Assembly: GCF_019219095.1 (NCBI RefSeq)
Contig: NZ_JAHUWH010000016.1
Coordinates: forward strand, 1 to 64,000
Direction of reading: 5' to 3'
Source: Acidovorax sp. sic0104
Lineage (GTDB): Bacteria; Pseudomonadota; Gammaproteobacteria; Burkholderiales; Burkholderiaceae_C
Length of the DNA: 64,000 nucleotides
Part shown: positions 17,429 through 26,638 of the stretch, one piece after another
Layout: every line of letters begins with the position of its first letter
Position numbering within the stretch: position 1 is the stretch's first letter
The notes under the pieces: generated by a model
Database searches by the model: none
Told to the model about the DNA's origin: nothing
What the model saw: the letters and a program-made list of their open reading frames with translations, nothing else
Translations under genes and position numbers: made by a program

Positions 17429-19261
17429 ATGAAATTCAACGACCTGCGTGTGGCCCACAAGATGTGGAGCGTCATCCTCGGTTTGCTGGCCTTGATGCTG
17501 GTGACCACGGTCTGGACACAGTGGTACGGCCGGCAGGTGACCGTCGCCACCGAGGAGGTGGTGGACAAGCACGAAGAAGCGATCACCACTGCCGTGACCT
17601 GGCGCGGCCTGGCCGAGGTGGCCGTGACGATGTCCATGGCCAGCTTCGTCACCACTGACCAGGCCCTCAAGGCGGATTTCGATGCCCGCGTTGCAGCCCT
17701 CACGGCCCGCATCACGCCGGTTCAGGAGCAGATCAGCAAAACCTCTGTGTCGGCGATGGACAAGGCTGCGCTGGCCGAGGTCGCCGCCACGCGCGCGGAC
17801 ATCCGCGGTCAGAGCGACAAGCTCAAGGAACTGACGGACGCCGGCGATGCCGCTGCCAAGCAGGCGTACCTGGTGAGCACCTACAGGCCCAAGGCGGTGG
17901 CCTACCTGGCGTCCATCGACAAGTTCGTGGCGGCGCAGCAGCGCCAGCGCGACGAGGCGGTGAAGGCATCGCGCGACACCCGCGGCAACCTGGTGCTGGT
18001 CGGCATGGCCGCGATAGCGGTGGTGATTGCGTTGGGCATGGTGCTGGCCGCCATGCTGGTGCGTTCCATCACGCGGCCGCTGGACCGCGCGGTGGCGCTG
18101 GCCGAGGCGATCTCGGCGGGCGACCTGACGCAGAACATCCACGACGACCGCAAGGACGAGCTGGGCACCCTGACCCGCGCGCTGTCGGCGATGTCCGACC
18201 GACTGCGGGGCGTGGTGGGAGAGGTGCGCACGGGGGTGAACTCGGTGTCCTCGGCGTCGGTGGAGATCGCCAACGGCAACCATGACCTGTCGGCGCGCAC
18301 GGAGCAGACGGCCTCGAACCTGGAAGAGACGGCGGCGAGCATGGAGCAGCTCACGGCCACGGTGAGCCAGTCGGCCGACACCGCCCGCCAGGCCAACCAG
18401 CTGGCCAGCACCGCCGCGCAGGCCGCAGCGCGTGGCGGCGAAGTGGTCGGCCAGGTGGTGACCAGCATGCAGCAGATCACCGACAGCAGCAAGAAGATCA
18501 ACGACATCATCGGCGTGATCGACGGCATCGCGTTCCAGACCAACATCCTGGCGCTGAACGCGGCGGTGGAGGCGGCGCGGGCGGGAGAGCAGGGCAGGGG
18601 CTTTGCGGTGGTGGCCAGCGAGGTGCGCAGCCTGGCCGGTCGCAGCGCGGAGGCGGCCAAGGAGATCAAGGCGCTGATCGGCGCGTCGGTGCAGAACGTG
18701 GAGTCGGGCTCGGCGCAGGTGGCGCAGGCGGGGCAGACCATGCAGGAGATCGTGGCGAGCGTGCAGAGGGTGAGCGATCTGATCGGAGAGATCACGGCGT
18801 CCTCGACGGAGCAGCGGGACGGGATAGCGCAGGTGAACCAGGCGGTGACGCACCTCGATCAGATGACGCAGCAGAACGCGGCGCTGGTGGAGGAGTCGAC
18901 CGCTGCGGCGGCGTCGATGCGCGACCAGGCGCAGAGGCTGGCGGAGGTGGTGTCGGTGTTCAACGTCGGCGCTGCCGCGGCAGTGCGTGCACCCGCTGCG
19001 GCACCACGACCCGCTCCGGCTGCTGCCCCACGGCCTGCACCCGCCGCCAACGCGCGCGTGGGCAGCGTGGCCGCCAAGGGGGCCAAACCCCCCGTCTCAT
19101 CGGCATCTCCATCCGCCGCAAAGGCTGCCGCAGCCCCCCGGCTGGCCTCTGCCAAGCCTGACGCAGCCGCCAATGCAGCGGCGGGATCGGCCTCACCATC
19201 CCCAGCACCCACACCCCGGCCCGCAGCAGGAGGCAACGACGATGAGTGGGAAAGCTTCTGA
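17429..19261 (+). CDS. Methyl-accepting chemotaxis protein (full length)
   Basis: This chemoreceptor of 610 residues has an AAGGAGCG ribosome binding site upstream of its ATG. It has TM1 (about residues 13-32) and a periplasmic four-helix-bundle sensor (35-185, including [12 protein letters not shown]). TM2 (190-213), a HAMP domain (214-266) and the signalling domain (270-530) with [22 protein letters not shown] follow. A Pro/Ala-rich flexible linker ends in EWESF, a pentapeptide tether for CheR/CheB. The signalling half is nearly identical at DNA level to that of the next gene, while the sensor parts are diverged. Confidence 0.95.
   Translation: MKFNDLRVAHKMWSVILGLLALMLVTTVWTQWYGRQVTVATEEVVDKHEEAITTAVTWRGLAEVAVTMSMASFVTTDQALKADFDARVAALTARITPVQEQISKTSVSAMDKAALAEVAATRADIRGQSDKLKELTDAGDAAAKQAYLVSTYRPKAVAYLASIDKFVAAQQRQRDEAVKASRDTRGNLVLVGMAAIAVVIALGMVLAAMLVRSITRPLDRAVALAEAISAGDLTQNIHDDRKDELGTLTRALSAMSDRLRGVVGEVRTGVNSVSSASVEIANGNHDLSARTEQTASNLEETAASMEQLTATVSQSADTARQANQLASTAAQAAARGGEVVGQVVTSMQQITDSSKKINDIIGVIDGIAFQTNILALNAAVEAARAGEQGRGFAVVASEVRSLAGRSAEAAKEIKALIGASVQNVESGSAQVAQAGQTMQEIVASVQRVSDLIGEITASSTEQRDGIAQVNQAVTHLDQMTQQNAALVEESTAAAASMRDQAQRLAEVVSVFNVGAAAAVRAPAAAPRPAPAAAPRPAPAANARVGSVAAKGAKPPVSSASPSAAKAAAAPRLASAKPDAAANAAAGSASPSPAPTPRPAAGGNDDEWESF
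18182..19023 (+). repeat. 842-bp direct repeat, copy 1 (receptor signalling domain)
   Basis: This matches 20348-21189 at a constant offset of 2166 bases. By eye I see fewer than about ten mismatches, for example at the GACC/GAGC difference near 18197. The identity covers synonymous positions too. Confidence 0.9.
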
Positions 19262-19594
19262 TCCCGGTTGGCGGCCCTGGCCGCTCCCGAATTGATAGCT
19301 GATGACCCTTGTTGACAGGTCGTTAGGTGCCGCTTTCATCCCGGTGCGCGGTGCGCGGTTGCCGAGTGTGGCCTTTGCAGCGGTGCGCGATGACGGGTTG
19401 GGCTACCGGCCGTGCCGTCAGCCGCATACCGGCAGCTCCTTCGATTTCTGAATGCGGGTTTCTCCCGGGGACCGGCGGGCGCGGCAGCGGGCCGGGCTGG
19501 CGTAGGCTATGCCAGTTGCTGATGTAAACGAATGTTTCCCGGGCGAGCCTCGCCTTGCATGAAAGCACTACAGATCCACGAGGAAAAACAAACC
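19262..19594. other. Intergenic region between two chemoreceptor genes
   Basis: No gene was found here. It holds a degenerate copy of intergenic element family 1 at about 19290-19334 (TTGATAGCTGATG ... CGTTAGGTGCC) and the leader of the next chemoreceptor gene. No clear flagellar-type promoter was seen. Confidence 0.5.
19290..19334 (+). repeat. Comamonadaceae intergenic element, family 1 (degenerate)
   Basis: TTGATAGCTGATGACCCTTG followed by CGTTAGGTGCC keeps the order of conserved blocks seen in the 57338-57388 copy, with several substitutions. Confidence 0.45.
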
Positions 19595-21403
19595 ATGCAA
19601 CTCGACAATATCCGCGTTTCCCGCAAGCTGTGGGGCGCCTTTCTGGGCCTGATGATCGGCATGCTGCTGCTGTCGGGCTTTGCGCAGAACCGGGCCAACA
19701 CCTCCATGTCTTCCGCCATCGATGCCGTGGTGGAGATCGAGGCGCGCATCTCTTCGGCCGTGCGCTGGCGTGGCGCCACCGAAACCGCCGTCACCATGGT
19801 CATGGGCGGCGCGGTGACCACCGACGCGGTGCTGGCCGAGCAGTACGGCGCCAAGGTCAAGGAGATCATCGGCGCCATCAACAAGGTGCAGGAAAGCATC
19901 GTTGCGTCGGCCACCGCGCCCGAGGAAAAGGCCTCGCTCGACAAGGTGCTGGATGCCCGCAAGGCCGTGCTGGCCGCCACCGCCAAGACCTGGGAGCTCA
20001 AGGGCGCGGGCGATGCCGTGGCCACCCAGAAGTTTGCGGACGATGAATTCGCGCCGCTGGTCACCAAGTACCTCAAGGCGCAGGACGACTTCGTGGCCAC
20101 GCTGGAAAAGCGCCGCGACGCCATCCGCGCCGACGCCACGGCACGCCGCGTGGAATACGCCATCTGGGGCGTCGTGACCTCGCTGGTCCTCATGGCCGTG
20201 GGCTTGTTCCTGGCCTGGAGGCTGGTTCACTCCATCACCGTGCCGCTGGACCAGGCGGTCGAGACCATCGACGCCATCGCCGCTGGCGACCTGACCCGCG
20301 AGCTGCAGTCCACCCGCAAGGACGAGTTCGGCCACATGCTGCGGTCGCTGTCGGCGATGTCCGAGCGACTGCGGGGCGTGGTGGGCGAGGTGCGCACGGG
20401 GGTGAACTCGGTGTCCTCGGCGTCGGTGGAGATCGCCAACGGCAACCATGACCTGTCGGCGCGCACGGAGCAGACGGCCTCGAACCTGGAAGAGACGGCG
20501 GCGAGCATGGAGCAGCTCACGGCCACGGTGAGCCAGTCGGCCGACACCGCCCGCCAGGCCAACCAGCTGGCCAGCACCGCCGCGCAGGCCGCAGCGCGTG
20601 GCGGCGAAGTGGTGGGGCAGGTGGTGACCAGCATGCAGCAGATCACCGACAGCAGCAAGAAGATCAACGACATCATCGGCGTGATCGACGGCATCGCGTT
20701 CCAGACCAACATCCTGGCGCTGAACGCGGCGGTGGAGGCGGCGCGGGCGGGAGAGCAGGGCCGGGGCTTTGCGGTGGTGGCCAGCGAGGTGCGCAGCCTG
20801 GCCGGTCGCAGCGCGGAGGCGGCCAAGGAGATCAAGGCGCTGATCGGCGCGTCGGTGCAGAACGTGGAGTCGGGCTCGGCGCAGGTGGCGCAGGCGGGGC
20901 AGACCATGCAGGAGATCGTGGCGAGCGTGCAGAGGGTGAGCGATCTGATCGGAGAGATCACGGCGTCCTCGACGGAGCAGCGGGACGGGATAGCGCAGGT
21001 GAACCAGGCGGTGACGCACCTCGATCAGATGACGCAGCAGAACGCGGCGCTGGTGGAGGAGTCGACCGCTGCGGCGGCGTCGATGCGCGACCAGGCGCAG
21101 AGGCTGGCGGAGGTGGTGTCGGTGTTCAACGTCGGCGCTGCTGCGGCAGTGCGTGCACCCGCTGCGGCACCACGACCCGCTCCGGCTGCCGCGCCAAGGC
21201 CCGCTGCGGCTGTGAAGGTCTCCCCGAGTGCGGCACGCGTCGCCGCACCACCCAAGCCCGCCAGCGCCAAGGCGCCTGCCGCCCCACGGCTCGCATCATC
21301 GGCAGCCCCCGCACCCCGTGCCGCAGCCGCCCATGCGCCAGCCCCGTCCCCTGCACCCCGTGCTGCGGCCCAGGGAGGAGATGACGACTGGGAAAGCTTC
21401 TGA
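19595..21403 (+). CDS. Methyl-accepting chemotaxis protein (full length, paralogue)
   Basis: This chemoreceptor of 602 residues has its start at [14 protein letters not shown], preceded by GAGGAAA. The organisation is as in the preceding receptor: TM1, a four-helix-bundle sensor (with [12 protein letters not shown]), TM2 near residues 190-211, HAMP, the signalling domain and an Ala/Pro-rich linker ending in DWESF, a CheR/CheB tether. The sensor domain differs from its neighbour, so the pair probably senses different ligands through the same signalling module. A hairpin terminator follows. Confidence 0.95.
   Translation: MQLDNIRVSRKLWGAFLGLMIGMLLLSGFAQNRANTSMSSAIDAVVEIEARISSAVRWRGATETAVTMVMGGAVTTDAVLAEQYGAKVKEIIGAINKVQESIVASATAPEEKASLDKVLDARKAVLAATAKTWELKGAGDAVATQKFADDEFAPLVTKYLKAQDDFVATLEKRRDAIRADATARRVEYAIWGVVTSLVLMAVGLFLAWRLVHSITVPLDQAVETIDAIAAGDLTRELQSTRKDEFGHMLRSLSAMSERLRGVVGEVRTGVNSVSSASVEIANGNHDLSARTEQTASNLEETAASMEQLTATVSQSADTARQANQLASTAAQAAARGGEVVGQVVTSMQQITDSSKKINDIIGVIDGIAFQTNILALNAAVEAARAGEQGRGFAVVASEVRSLAGRSAEAAKEIKALIGASVQNVESGSAQVAQAGQTMQEIVASVQRVSDLIGEITASSTEQRDGIAQVNQAVTHLDQMTQQNAALVEESTAAAASMRDQAQRLAEVVSVFNVGAAAAVRAPAAAPRPAPAAAPRPAAAVKVSPSAARVAAPPKPASAKAPAAPRLASSAAPAPRAAAAHAPAPSPAPRAAAQGGDDDWESF
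20348..21189 (+). repeat. 842-bp direct repeat, copy 2 (receptor signalling domain)
   Basis: This is the partner of 18182-19023. The near identity ends within the Ala/Pro-rich linker. Confidence 0.9.
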
Positions 21404-21423
21404 CCCAGCCCGCAACAAAAAAC

Positions 21424-21449
21424 AAAGGCAGCCCTGGCTGCCTTTTGCT
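21424..21449 (+). terminator. Rho-independent terminator after the chemoreceptor gene
   Basis: AAAGGCAGCC pairs with GGCTGCCTTT around a 2-base gap, followed by TTGCTTT. It lies 21 bases after the receptor stop codon. Confidence 0.85.
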
Positions 21450-21487
21450 TTGATACCGCACCGAAAGAAAGAACGAAGGACCCGCCC

Positions 21488-21712
21488 ATGCCCCTGGTCA
21501 ACATCCGCCTCGCCAACCGCGACATTCCCACCACATCCGCCCAGAAGGCCGCCCTGATCGCGGGCGTCACCCGCCTCATGCAGGAGGTGCTGGACAAGAA
21601 ACCCGAGACCGTGACCGTCATCATCGACGAGATCGACCCCGACAACTGGGGCGTGGGCGGCGAGCAGGTCACCGTGGTGCGCCAGCGCAGCAAAGGGCCC
21701 CTGCAGACCTGA
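21488..21712 (+). CDS. 4-oxalocrotonate tautomerase family protein
   Basis: This 74-residue protein begins MPLVNIRLA. After removal of Met the N-terminal Pro is the general base typical of the tautomerase superfamily. The length is slightly above the classical 62-residue subunit, and the protein would form a hexamer or trimer of dimers. The substrate is not evident from the neighbours. An upstream hairpin terminator separates it from the chemoreceptor gene, so it has its own promoter. Confidence 0.9.
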   Translation: MPLVNIRLANRDIPTTSAQKAALIAGVTRLMQEVLDKKPETVTVIIDEIDPDNWGVGGEQVTVVRQRSKGPLQT

Positions 21713-21791
21713 GCTGCGGGCACCAGCCTGTGCAACTGTCGCAGCCCCAAGCCAGCGGCGCCTCTGGCGGACGCACCGAGGTGCGAAGCAC

Positions 21792-23507
21792 CTAGATCTC
21801 GGCGCCCTCGACGAGGAACTGCACCTTCCGCTCGCCCCGCCATTCATTCACATCCAGCCGAAACGCCAGCAGCACCCGCGCGGGGAGCTGCTCGGTATGG
21901 CCGAACCAGATCGCATCCACGGGATTGCCCTGGTGGATGAGCTTGATCGACAGGTGGTTCTTCGCCTCGCCCACCAGGCGCTGGCTCACGATCTGCACCT
22001 CCTCGCTGAACGTGGGGGGCAAAAAGCCTTGGCCCCAGACCTCGCGGTGCAGCGTGTCCACGATGTCGGCGCGGCAGTACTCGGGCGAGAGCGGGCCGTC
22101 CGTCTCGATGCGGCGGGTGAGGGTGGAGGCGTCGAGCCACTCCTGCGCCACCTGGGCCAGGGCCTGCTCGAAGGCCGCAAAGCCCTCTTCGGTCACGGTG
22201 CAGCCCGCGGCCATCGCATGGCCGCCGAACTTGAGGATCACGCCCGGGTGCCGCTTGGCCACCAGGTCCAGCGCGTCGCGCAGGTGAAAGCCGGGGATGG
22301 AGCGGCCCGAGCCCTTGAGCTCGTGCTCCTTGCCCGGCGCGCTGCTGGCCGCGAACACGAAGGTCGGGCGGTGCAGCTTGTCCTTGATGCGGCTGGCCAC
22401 GATTCCCACCACGCCTTCGTGAAAATCCGGGTCGAACACGCTGATGGCGGGCGGCGGCTCCTCGCCGTTGTCGAACAGGCTCTCGGCCATCAGCATCGCC
22501 TGCTCGCGCATGCCGCCCTCGATCTCGCGCCGCTCGCGGTTGATGCCGTCCAGCGTGCTGGCCAGTTCGGCAGCGCGGCCGGCATCGTCCGTCAGCAGGC
22601 ATTCGATGCCCAGCGTCATGTCGGCCAGGCGCCCCGCTGCGTTGATGCGCGGGCCCAGCGCAAAGCCGAAGTCGAACGTGGTGGCTGCGGGCGCCTTGCG
22701 GCCCGCCGCGTTGAACAGCGCGGCCACGCCGGCGGGCATCTGGCCGGCGCGGATGCGTTTCAAGCCCTGGGCGACCAGGCGGCGGTTGTTGGCATCGAGC
22801 CGGACCACGTCGGCCACGGTGCCCAGCGCCACCAGGGTGAGCAGCGGGTCGAGCTTGGGTTGTGTGGCCGCATCAAACACGCCCCGCGCCCGCAGCTCGG
22901 CCCGCAGGGCCAGCAGCACATAGAACATCACGCCCACGCCGGCGATGGATTTGCTCTCGAACGTGCAGCCGGGCTGGTTGGGGTTGACGATGGCGTCGGC
23001 CAGGGGCAGTTCGGGGCCGGGCAGGTGGTGGTCGGTGACGACCACCTGCAGACCCAGCGCCTTGGCCTCCGCCACGCCTTCCACGCTGGCGATGCCGTTG
23101 TCCACGGTGATCAGCACGTCGGCGCCGCGCTCCTTCACGCGGCGCGCGATGGGTGGGGTCAGGCCATAGCCGTCGGTCACGCGGTCGGGCACGAGGTAGT
23201 CCACATGCTGTGCGCCCAGCATGCGCAGGCCCCGCACGCCCACGGCGCAGGCGGTGGCGCCGTCGCAGTCGTAGTCGGCCACGATGATCAGGCGCTTGTG
23301 GTGCGCCATGGCGTCGGCCAACTGGCGTGCGGCGTCGTCGATGCCCTTCAGGCCGCTAGGCGGCAGCAGCCGGGCCAGGCCGTCGTCCAGCTCATCGCTG
23401 GCGCGCACGCCGCGCGCCGCATACAGGCGTGCAAGCAGCGGGTGCACTCCGGCCTGCTCCAGCGCCCAGGCGGCGCGGGGGGGAATGTCTCTTGCTACTA
23501 TTTTCAT
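21792..23507 (-). CDS. recJ: Single-stranded-DNA-specific exonuclease RecJ
   Basis: This is a 571-residue 5'-3' single-strand exonuclease of recombination and mismatch repair. DHH-family motifs are present: VADYDCDGATA, ITVDNGI, VVTDHHLPG and the DHHA1-type KFGGHAMAAG. The start MKIVARDIPP overlaps the stop of the upstream gene (ATGA), showing translational coupling. The start codon also lies within a short repeat-like sequence (23494-23520). A longer upstream extension of the frame exists but only shadows the preceding gene. Confidence 0.97.
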   Translation of the reverse strand: MKIVARDIPPRAAWALEQAGVHPLLARLYAARGVRASDELDDGLARLLPPSGLKGIDDAARQLADAMAHHKRLIIVADYDCDGATACAVGVRGLRMLGAQHVDYLVPDRVTDGYGLTPPIARRVKERGADVLITVDNGIASVEGVAEAKALGLQVVVTDHHLPGPELPLADAIVNPNQPGCTFESKSIAGVGVMFYVLLALRAELRARGVFDAATQPKLDPLLTLVALGTVADVVRLDANNRRLVAQGLKRIRAGQMPAGVAALFNAAGRKAPAATTFDFGFALGPRINAAGRLADMTLGIECLLTDDAGRAAELASTLDGINRERREIEGGMREQAMLMAESLFDNGEEPPPAISVFDPDFHEGVVGIVASRIKDKLHRPTFVFAASSAPGKEHELKGSGRSIPGFHLRDALDLVAKRHPGVILKFGGHAMAAGCTVTEEGFAAFEQALAQVAQEWLDASTLTRRIETDGPLSPEYCRADIVDTLHREVWGQGFLPPTFSEEVQIVSQRLVGEAKNHLSIKLIHQGNPVDAIWFGHTEQLPARVLLAFRLDVNEWRGERKVQFLVEGAEI

Positions 23508-23520
23508 AGCTGATGGCGCA
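23494..23520 (+). repeat. Partial family-1 element overlapping the recJ start
   Basis: GCTACTATTTTCATAGC followed by TGATGGCGC matches the first half of the 57338-57388 element. It includes the recJ start codon and the upstream stop codon. Confidence 0.45.
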
Positions 23521-24472
23521 GGTCCATGAAGCGGGAGGGCCTGAAAAGGCCTTGAATGCGCTGGGCGAGGCTGCGCGGGGCCGTGTGAAACGCCCGCACG
23601 CTGCGCTCGCCACACAGTGTGAGCTGAACGTGCGCGCCGGCCTCGGCCTGCCTCAGCAGATCGGCCACCGGGCCCGCGTCCAGCGCCGTGAAGGCCTGCG
23701 CCCAGGCACGCCAGTCCTCGCGCAGCGCCGCGTCGCGCAGCGTGGTGGGCATGGTGGGTGGCACGGCATCGGCATCCGGGGCGGGCTGGGGCAGCAACCC
23801 CGCGCCGTGCACCCAGAACGAGTTGACCACGGGCAGTCCGCGCGCCGTGCGCTCGTCGTTGAAGGCGTGGGTGTACAGCAGCATCTGCATCTCGCTGTGC
23901 AGGCGGTGCAGGGTGCGCGCGGCCGGCTCGGCCCGGGCGTCGGGCATCCAGGCGCGCACATCGCGCAGCAGCACGCGCTCCAGCGATGCGGTGGCGAGCT
24001 GGTCGAACAGCTCGCCATGGGCCAGCCAGCGGGTGGGCGTGTCGTAGTGCAGGGTGATGCCGTCCTCGGCAAACCACGGCGCCACGATGGCCAGCAGCGC
24101 GCGCGAAGCGGCCTCGTCCAGGCCCAGCAGTTCGGGGTCGCGCAGGGTGACGTGGTCGGTGGTGACCTGCCACTGGCAGGGCGTGAAGAAGGCCCACGCC
24201 TGGCCGCCGTCGGGCAGGCCCTGCTGGTGGCGGTGCCACGCAGCCCAGGGAATGCGGCCATCCTGGGCCGGCAGGCCCAGGGCGCGCGCCAGGGTGCGTT
24301 CGTGGGGTGGGGTGAAGCTGGTGTCCTCGCCGTTGTCGCTCGATGCGGGATGCAGGCTGAGCCGGGCCAGGAGCCGGTCCAGATGGGGCAAGGGGAGGTT
24401 CTGCAGGGCTTGCTGGCATCCCTCGGAGGCGCTCGCAGCGTAGGGGATCAGCAAATGGGTGGTGTCCGACAT
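23504..24472 (-). CDS. RpfE-type regulatory / phosphoglycerate-mutase-like protein
   Basis: This 322-residue protein is of the family that precedes recJ in many beta- and gamma-proteobacteria and is annotated as RpfE-type or as a cofactor-independent phosphoglycerate-mutase-like protein. Visible features are LIPYAASASEGC near the N-terminus and the Trp-rich LHRLHSEMQMLLYTHAFND and LPVVNSFWVHGAG. The start at MSDTT is chosen because residues upstream look non-coding. Its stop overlaps the recJ start. The biochemical role is not established; the conserved link with recJ is the main clue. Confidence 0.8.
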   Translation of the reverse strand: MSDTTHLLIPYAASASEGCQQALQNLPLPHLDRLLARLSLHPASSDNGEDTSFTPPHERTLARALGLPAQDGRIPWAAWHRHQQGLPDGGQAWAFFTPCQWQVTTDHVTLRDPELLGLDEAASRALLAIVAPWFAEDGITLHYDTPTRWLAHGELFDQLATASLERVLLRDVRAWMPDARAEPAARTLHRLHSEMQMLLYTHAFNDERTARGLPVVNSFWVHGAGLLPQPAPDADAVPPTMPTTLRDAALREDWRAWAQAFTALDAGPVADLLRQAEAGAHVQLTLCGERSVRAFHTAPRSLAQRIQGLFRPSRFMDLRHQL

Positions 24473-24554
24473 CCCCCTATTGTCCGGGATGCCACAATCT
24501 GCCCCGGCCCGGGCCCGGCATTCCGCTGGGGCACAAGGCCTTCTTTCCTCATCC

Positions 24555-25808
24555 ATGAAAATCCCCTACGAACTGGCCCTGGGCTGGCGCTACACCCGCG
24601 CCGGCCGCGCCACGCGGCGCAACGGCTTCATCTCGTTCATCTCGGGCGTGTCCATGCTGGGCATTGCGCTCGGGGTGGCGGCGCTCATCATCGTGCTGTC
24701 GGTGATGAACGGCTTTCAAAAGGAAGTGCGCGACCGCATGCTCAGCGTGGTCTCGCACATCGAGATCTTCGCGCCCCAGGGCGCCGCGCTGCCCGACCCG
24801 GCGCGCACGCTGGCCGAGGCCAAGCAAAACCCCAACGTGGTGGGCGCTGCCCCCTTCGTGGCCGCGCAGGCCCTGCTGGCGCGGGGCGAGGACATGAAAG
24901 GCGCCCTGGTGCGCGGCATCGACCCCGCGCTGGAAGGCGCGGTGACCGACCTGGCCGCCACCAATGAAAAGACGCTCAATCTGTTGGTGCCCGGCGAATT
25001 CCGCGTGGTACTGGGCGGCGAGCTGGCCCGCGCGCTGGGCGTGCGGCCCGGCGACGTGGTGACGCTGATCGCCCCCGCAGGCCAGGTCACCCCTGCGGGC
25101 GTGGTGCCGCGCCTCAAGCAGATGACGGTGGCGGGCACGTTCGACTCGGGCCACTATGAATACGACTCGGCCCTGGTGTTGCTGCACCACGAGGACGCGC
25201 AGCGCATCTTCCGCCTGGAAGGCCCCACGGGCGTGCGCCTGAAGCTCAAGGACCTGCACCAGGCGCGCGAAGTGGCGCAGCAGCTGGCCGGCAGCCTGAG
25301 CGGCATGCTGCTGATCCGCGACTGGACGCAGCAGAACCGCACCTGGTTCGCGGCCGTGCAGCTCGAAAAGCGCATGATGTTCATCATCCTCACGCTCATC
25401 GTGGCGGTGGCCGCGTTCAACCTGGTCTCCACCCTGGTGATGACCGTGACCGACAAGCGTGCCGACATCGCCATTCTGCGCACGCTGGGCGCGAGCCCCC
25501 GCAGCATCATGGGCATCTTCGTGGTGCAGGGCGCCATGGTGGGCGTGATCGGCACGGCCGTGGGCCTGTTGCTGGGCCTCGGGATCGCGTTCAACATCGA
25601 CGTGATCGTGCCCGCCATCGAGCGCGCACTGAACGCGAGCTTTCTGCCCAAGGACATCTATCTCATCAGCAAGATGCCCAGCGAGCCGCAGAGCAGCGAC
25701 ATCGTGCCCATCGGGCTCATCTCCCTGGTGCTGGCCTTCGTGGCCACGCTGTACCCCAGCTGGCGCGCCAGCCGTGTGAACCCTGCCGAGGCGCTGCGCT
25801 ATGAGTGA
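24555..25808 (+). CDS. lolC: Lipoprotein-releasing ABC transporter permease (LolC/LolE family)
   Basis: This 417-residue inner-membrane permease extracts mature lipoproteins and hands them to LolA. It has an N-terminal membrane helix ([21 protein letters not shown]), a large periplasmic domain of about 210 residues and three C-terminal helices of the FtsX type. The start at [15 protein letters not shown] fits family length. The ATPase gene lolD follows with an 8-base overlap. Only one permease gene is present here, so the transporter may be a permease homodimer, as in LolF-type systems, unless a second gene exists elsewhere. Confidence 0.95.
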   Translation: MKIPYELALGWRYTRAGRATRRNGFISFISGVSMLGIALGVAALIIVLSVMNGFQKEVRDRMLSVVSHIEIFAPQGAALPDPARTLAEAKQNPNVVGAAPFVAAQALLARGEDMKGALVRGIDPALEGAVTDLAATNEKTLNLLVPGEFRVVLGGELARALGVRPGDVVTLIAPAGQVTPAGVVPRLKQMTVAGTFDSGHYEYDSALVLLHHEDAQRIFRLEGPTGVRLKLKDLHQAREVAQQLAGSLSGMLLIRDWTQQNRTWFAAVQLEKRMMFIILTLIVAVAAFNLVSTLVMTVTDKRADIAILRTLGASPRSIMGIFVVQGAMVGVIGTAVGLLLGLGIAFNIDVIVPAIERALNASFLPKDIYLISKMPSEPQSSDIVPIGLISLVLAFVATLYPSWRASRVNPAEALRYE

Positions 25809-26523
25809 CGACAAGAACAACAACGGCAACGAACGCGGCCAGGCACATGGCGCGGTGGTGCTGGAAGCCAAGGGCCTGACCAAGCGCTTCACGGAAGGCC
25901 GGCTCGACGTGACGGTGCTGCACGGCGTGGACCTGCAGATCTGCGCGGGTGAAACCGTGGCCATCGTCGGGGCCTCCGGCTCGGGCAAAAGCACCTTGCT
26001 GCACCTGCTGGGCGGCCTGGATGCACCGACATCCGGAACGGTCCGCCTCCAGGGCGAGACGCTGTCATCGCTGTCGGCAGATCGCCAGGGCCAGCTGCGC
26101 AACCAGCACCTGGGCTTCATCTATCAGTTCCATCACCTGCTGCCCGAGTTCAGCGCTCTGGACAACGTGGCCATGCCGCTGCGCATCCGTCGCATGCCGT
26201 ACGCCCAGTGCCAGCAGGAGGCCGAGCAGGTGCTGGAGGCCGTGGGTCTCAAGTCGCGCGTCCACCATCGCCCCGCCGAGCTGTCGGGCGGCGAGCGCCA
26301 GCGGGTCGCCATCGCCCGTGCGCTCGTGACCCGGCCCGCATGCGTGCTGGCCGATGAGCCCACGGGCAACCTGGACCGAAAGACCGCGGATTCGGTGTTC
26401 GAGCTGATGCTCAAGTTGGCGCGGGACCACGGCACCGCGTTTGTGATGGTGACCCATGACGAATCCCTGGCGGCACGCTGCGGGCGGGTGGTGAGGCTGG
26501 TGTCGGGCGTGCTCGGCGAGTGA
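25801..26523 (+). CDS. lolD: Lipoprotein-releasing ABC transporter ATPase LolD
   Basis: This 240-residue ATPase powers lipoprotein release from the inner membrane. It has Walker [10 protein letters not shown], signature LSGGERQR, Walker [12 protein letters not shown] and the switch His in MVTHDE. The [26 protein letters not shown] segment is the LolD-type Q-loop. The gene overlaps the permease gene by 8 bases, so the two are coupled. Confidence 0.96.
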   Translation: MSDDKNNNGNERGQAHGAVVLEAKGLTKRFTEGRLDVTVLHGVDLQICAGETVAIVGASGSGKSTLLHLLGGLDAPTSGTVRLQGETLSSLSADRQGQLRNQHLGFIYQFHHLLPEFSALDNVAMPLRIRRMPYAQCQQEAEQVLEAVGLKSRVHHRPAELSGGERQRVAIARALVTRPACVLADEPTGNLDRKTADSVFELMLKLARDHGTAFVMVTHDESLAARCGRVVRLVSGVLGE

Positions 26524-26606
26524 TTCGCTGGCGCTGCGAATGCCTGCCCCGGGGCGTTCGCGGCGGGCGTGCAGGCTGTTGGAGCTGCTGCGCCAAGTCC
26601 GCACCG

Positions 26607-26631
26607 GGGCTGGCGCTTCGGCCGCCAGCCC
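26607..26631. terminator. Hairpin between convergent genes
   Basis: GGGCTGGCG pairs with CGCCAGCCC around a loop containing CTTCGG, an extra-stable loop sequence. It lies between lolD and the aldehyde dehydrogenase gene, which converge. There is no T-run, so a terminator role is tentative. Confidence 0.4.
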
Positions 26632-26638
26632 GATGCCG

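Noticed and set aside
23508-24419. N-terminal extension of recJ to about 875 residues
   Set aside because: The extension is Pro/Arg-rich and out of frame with the well-supported RpfE-type gene. The RecJ domain starts at MKIVARD with a coupled start codon.
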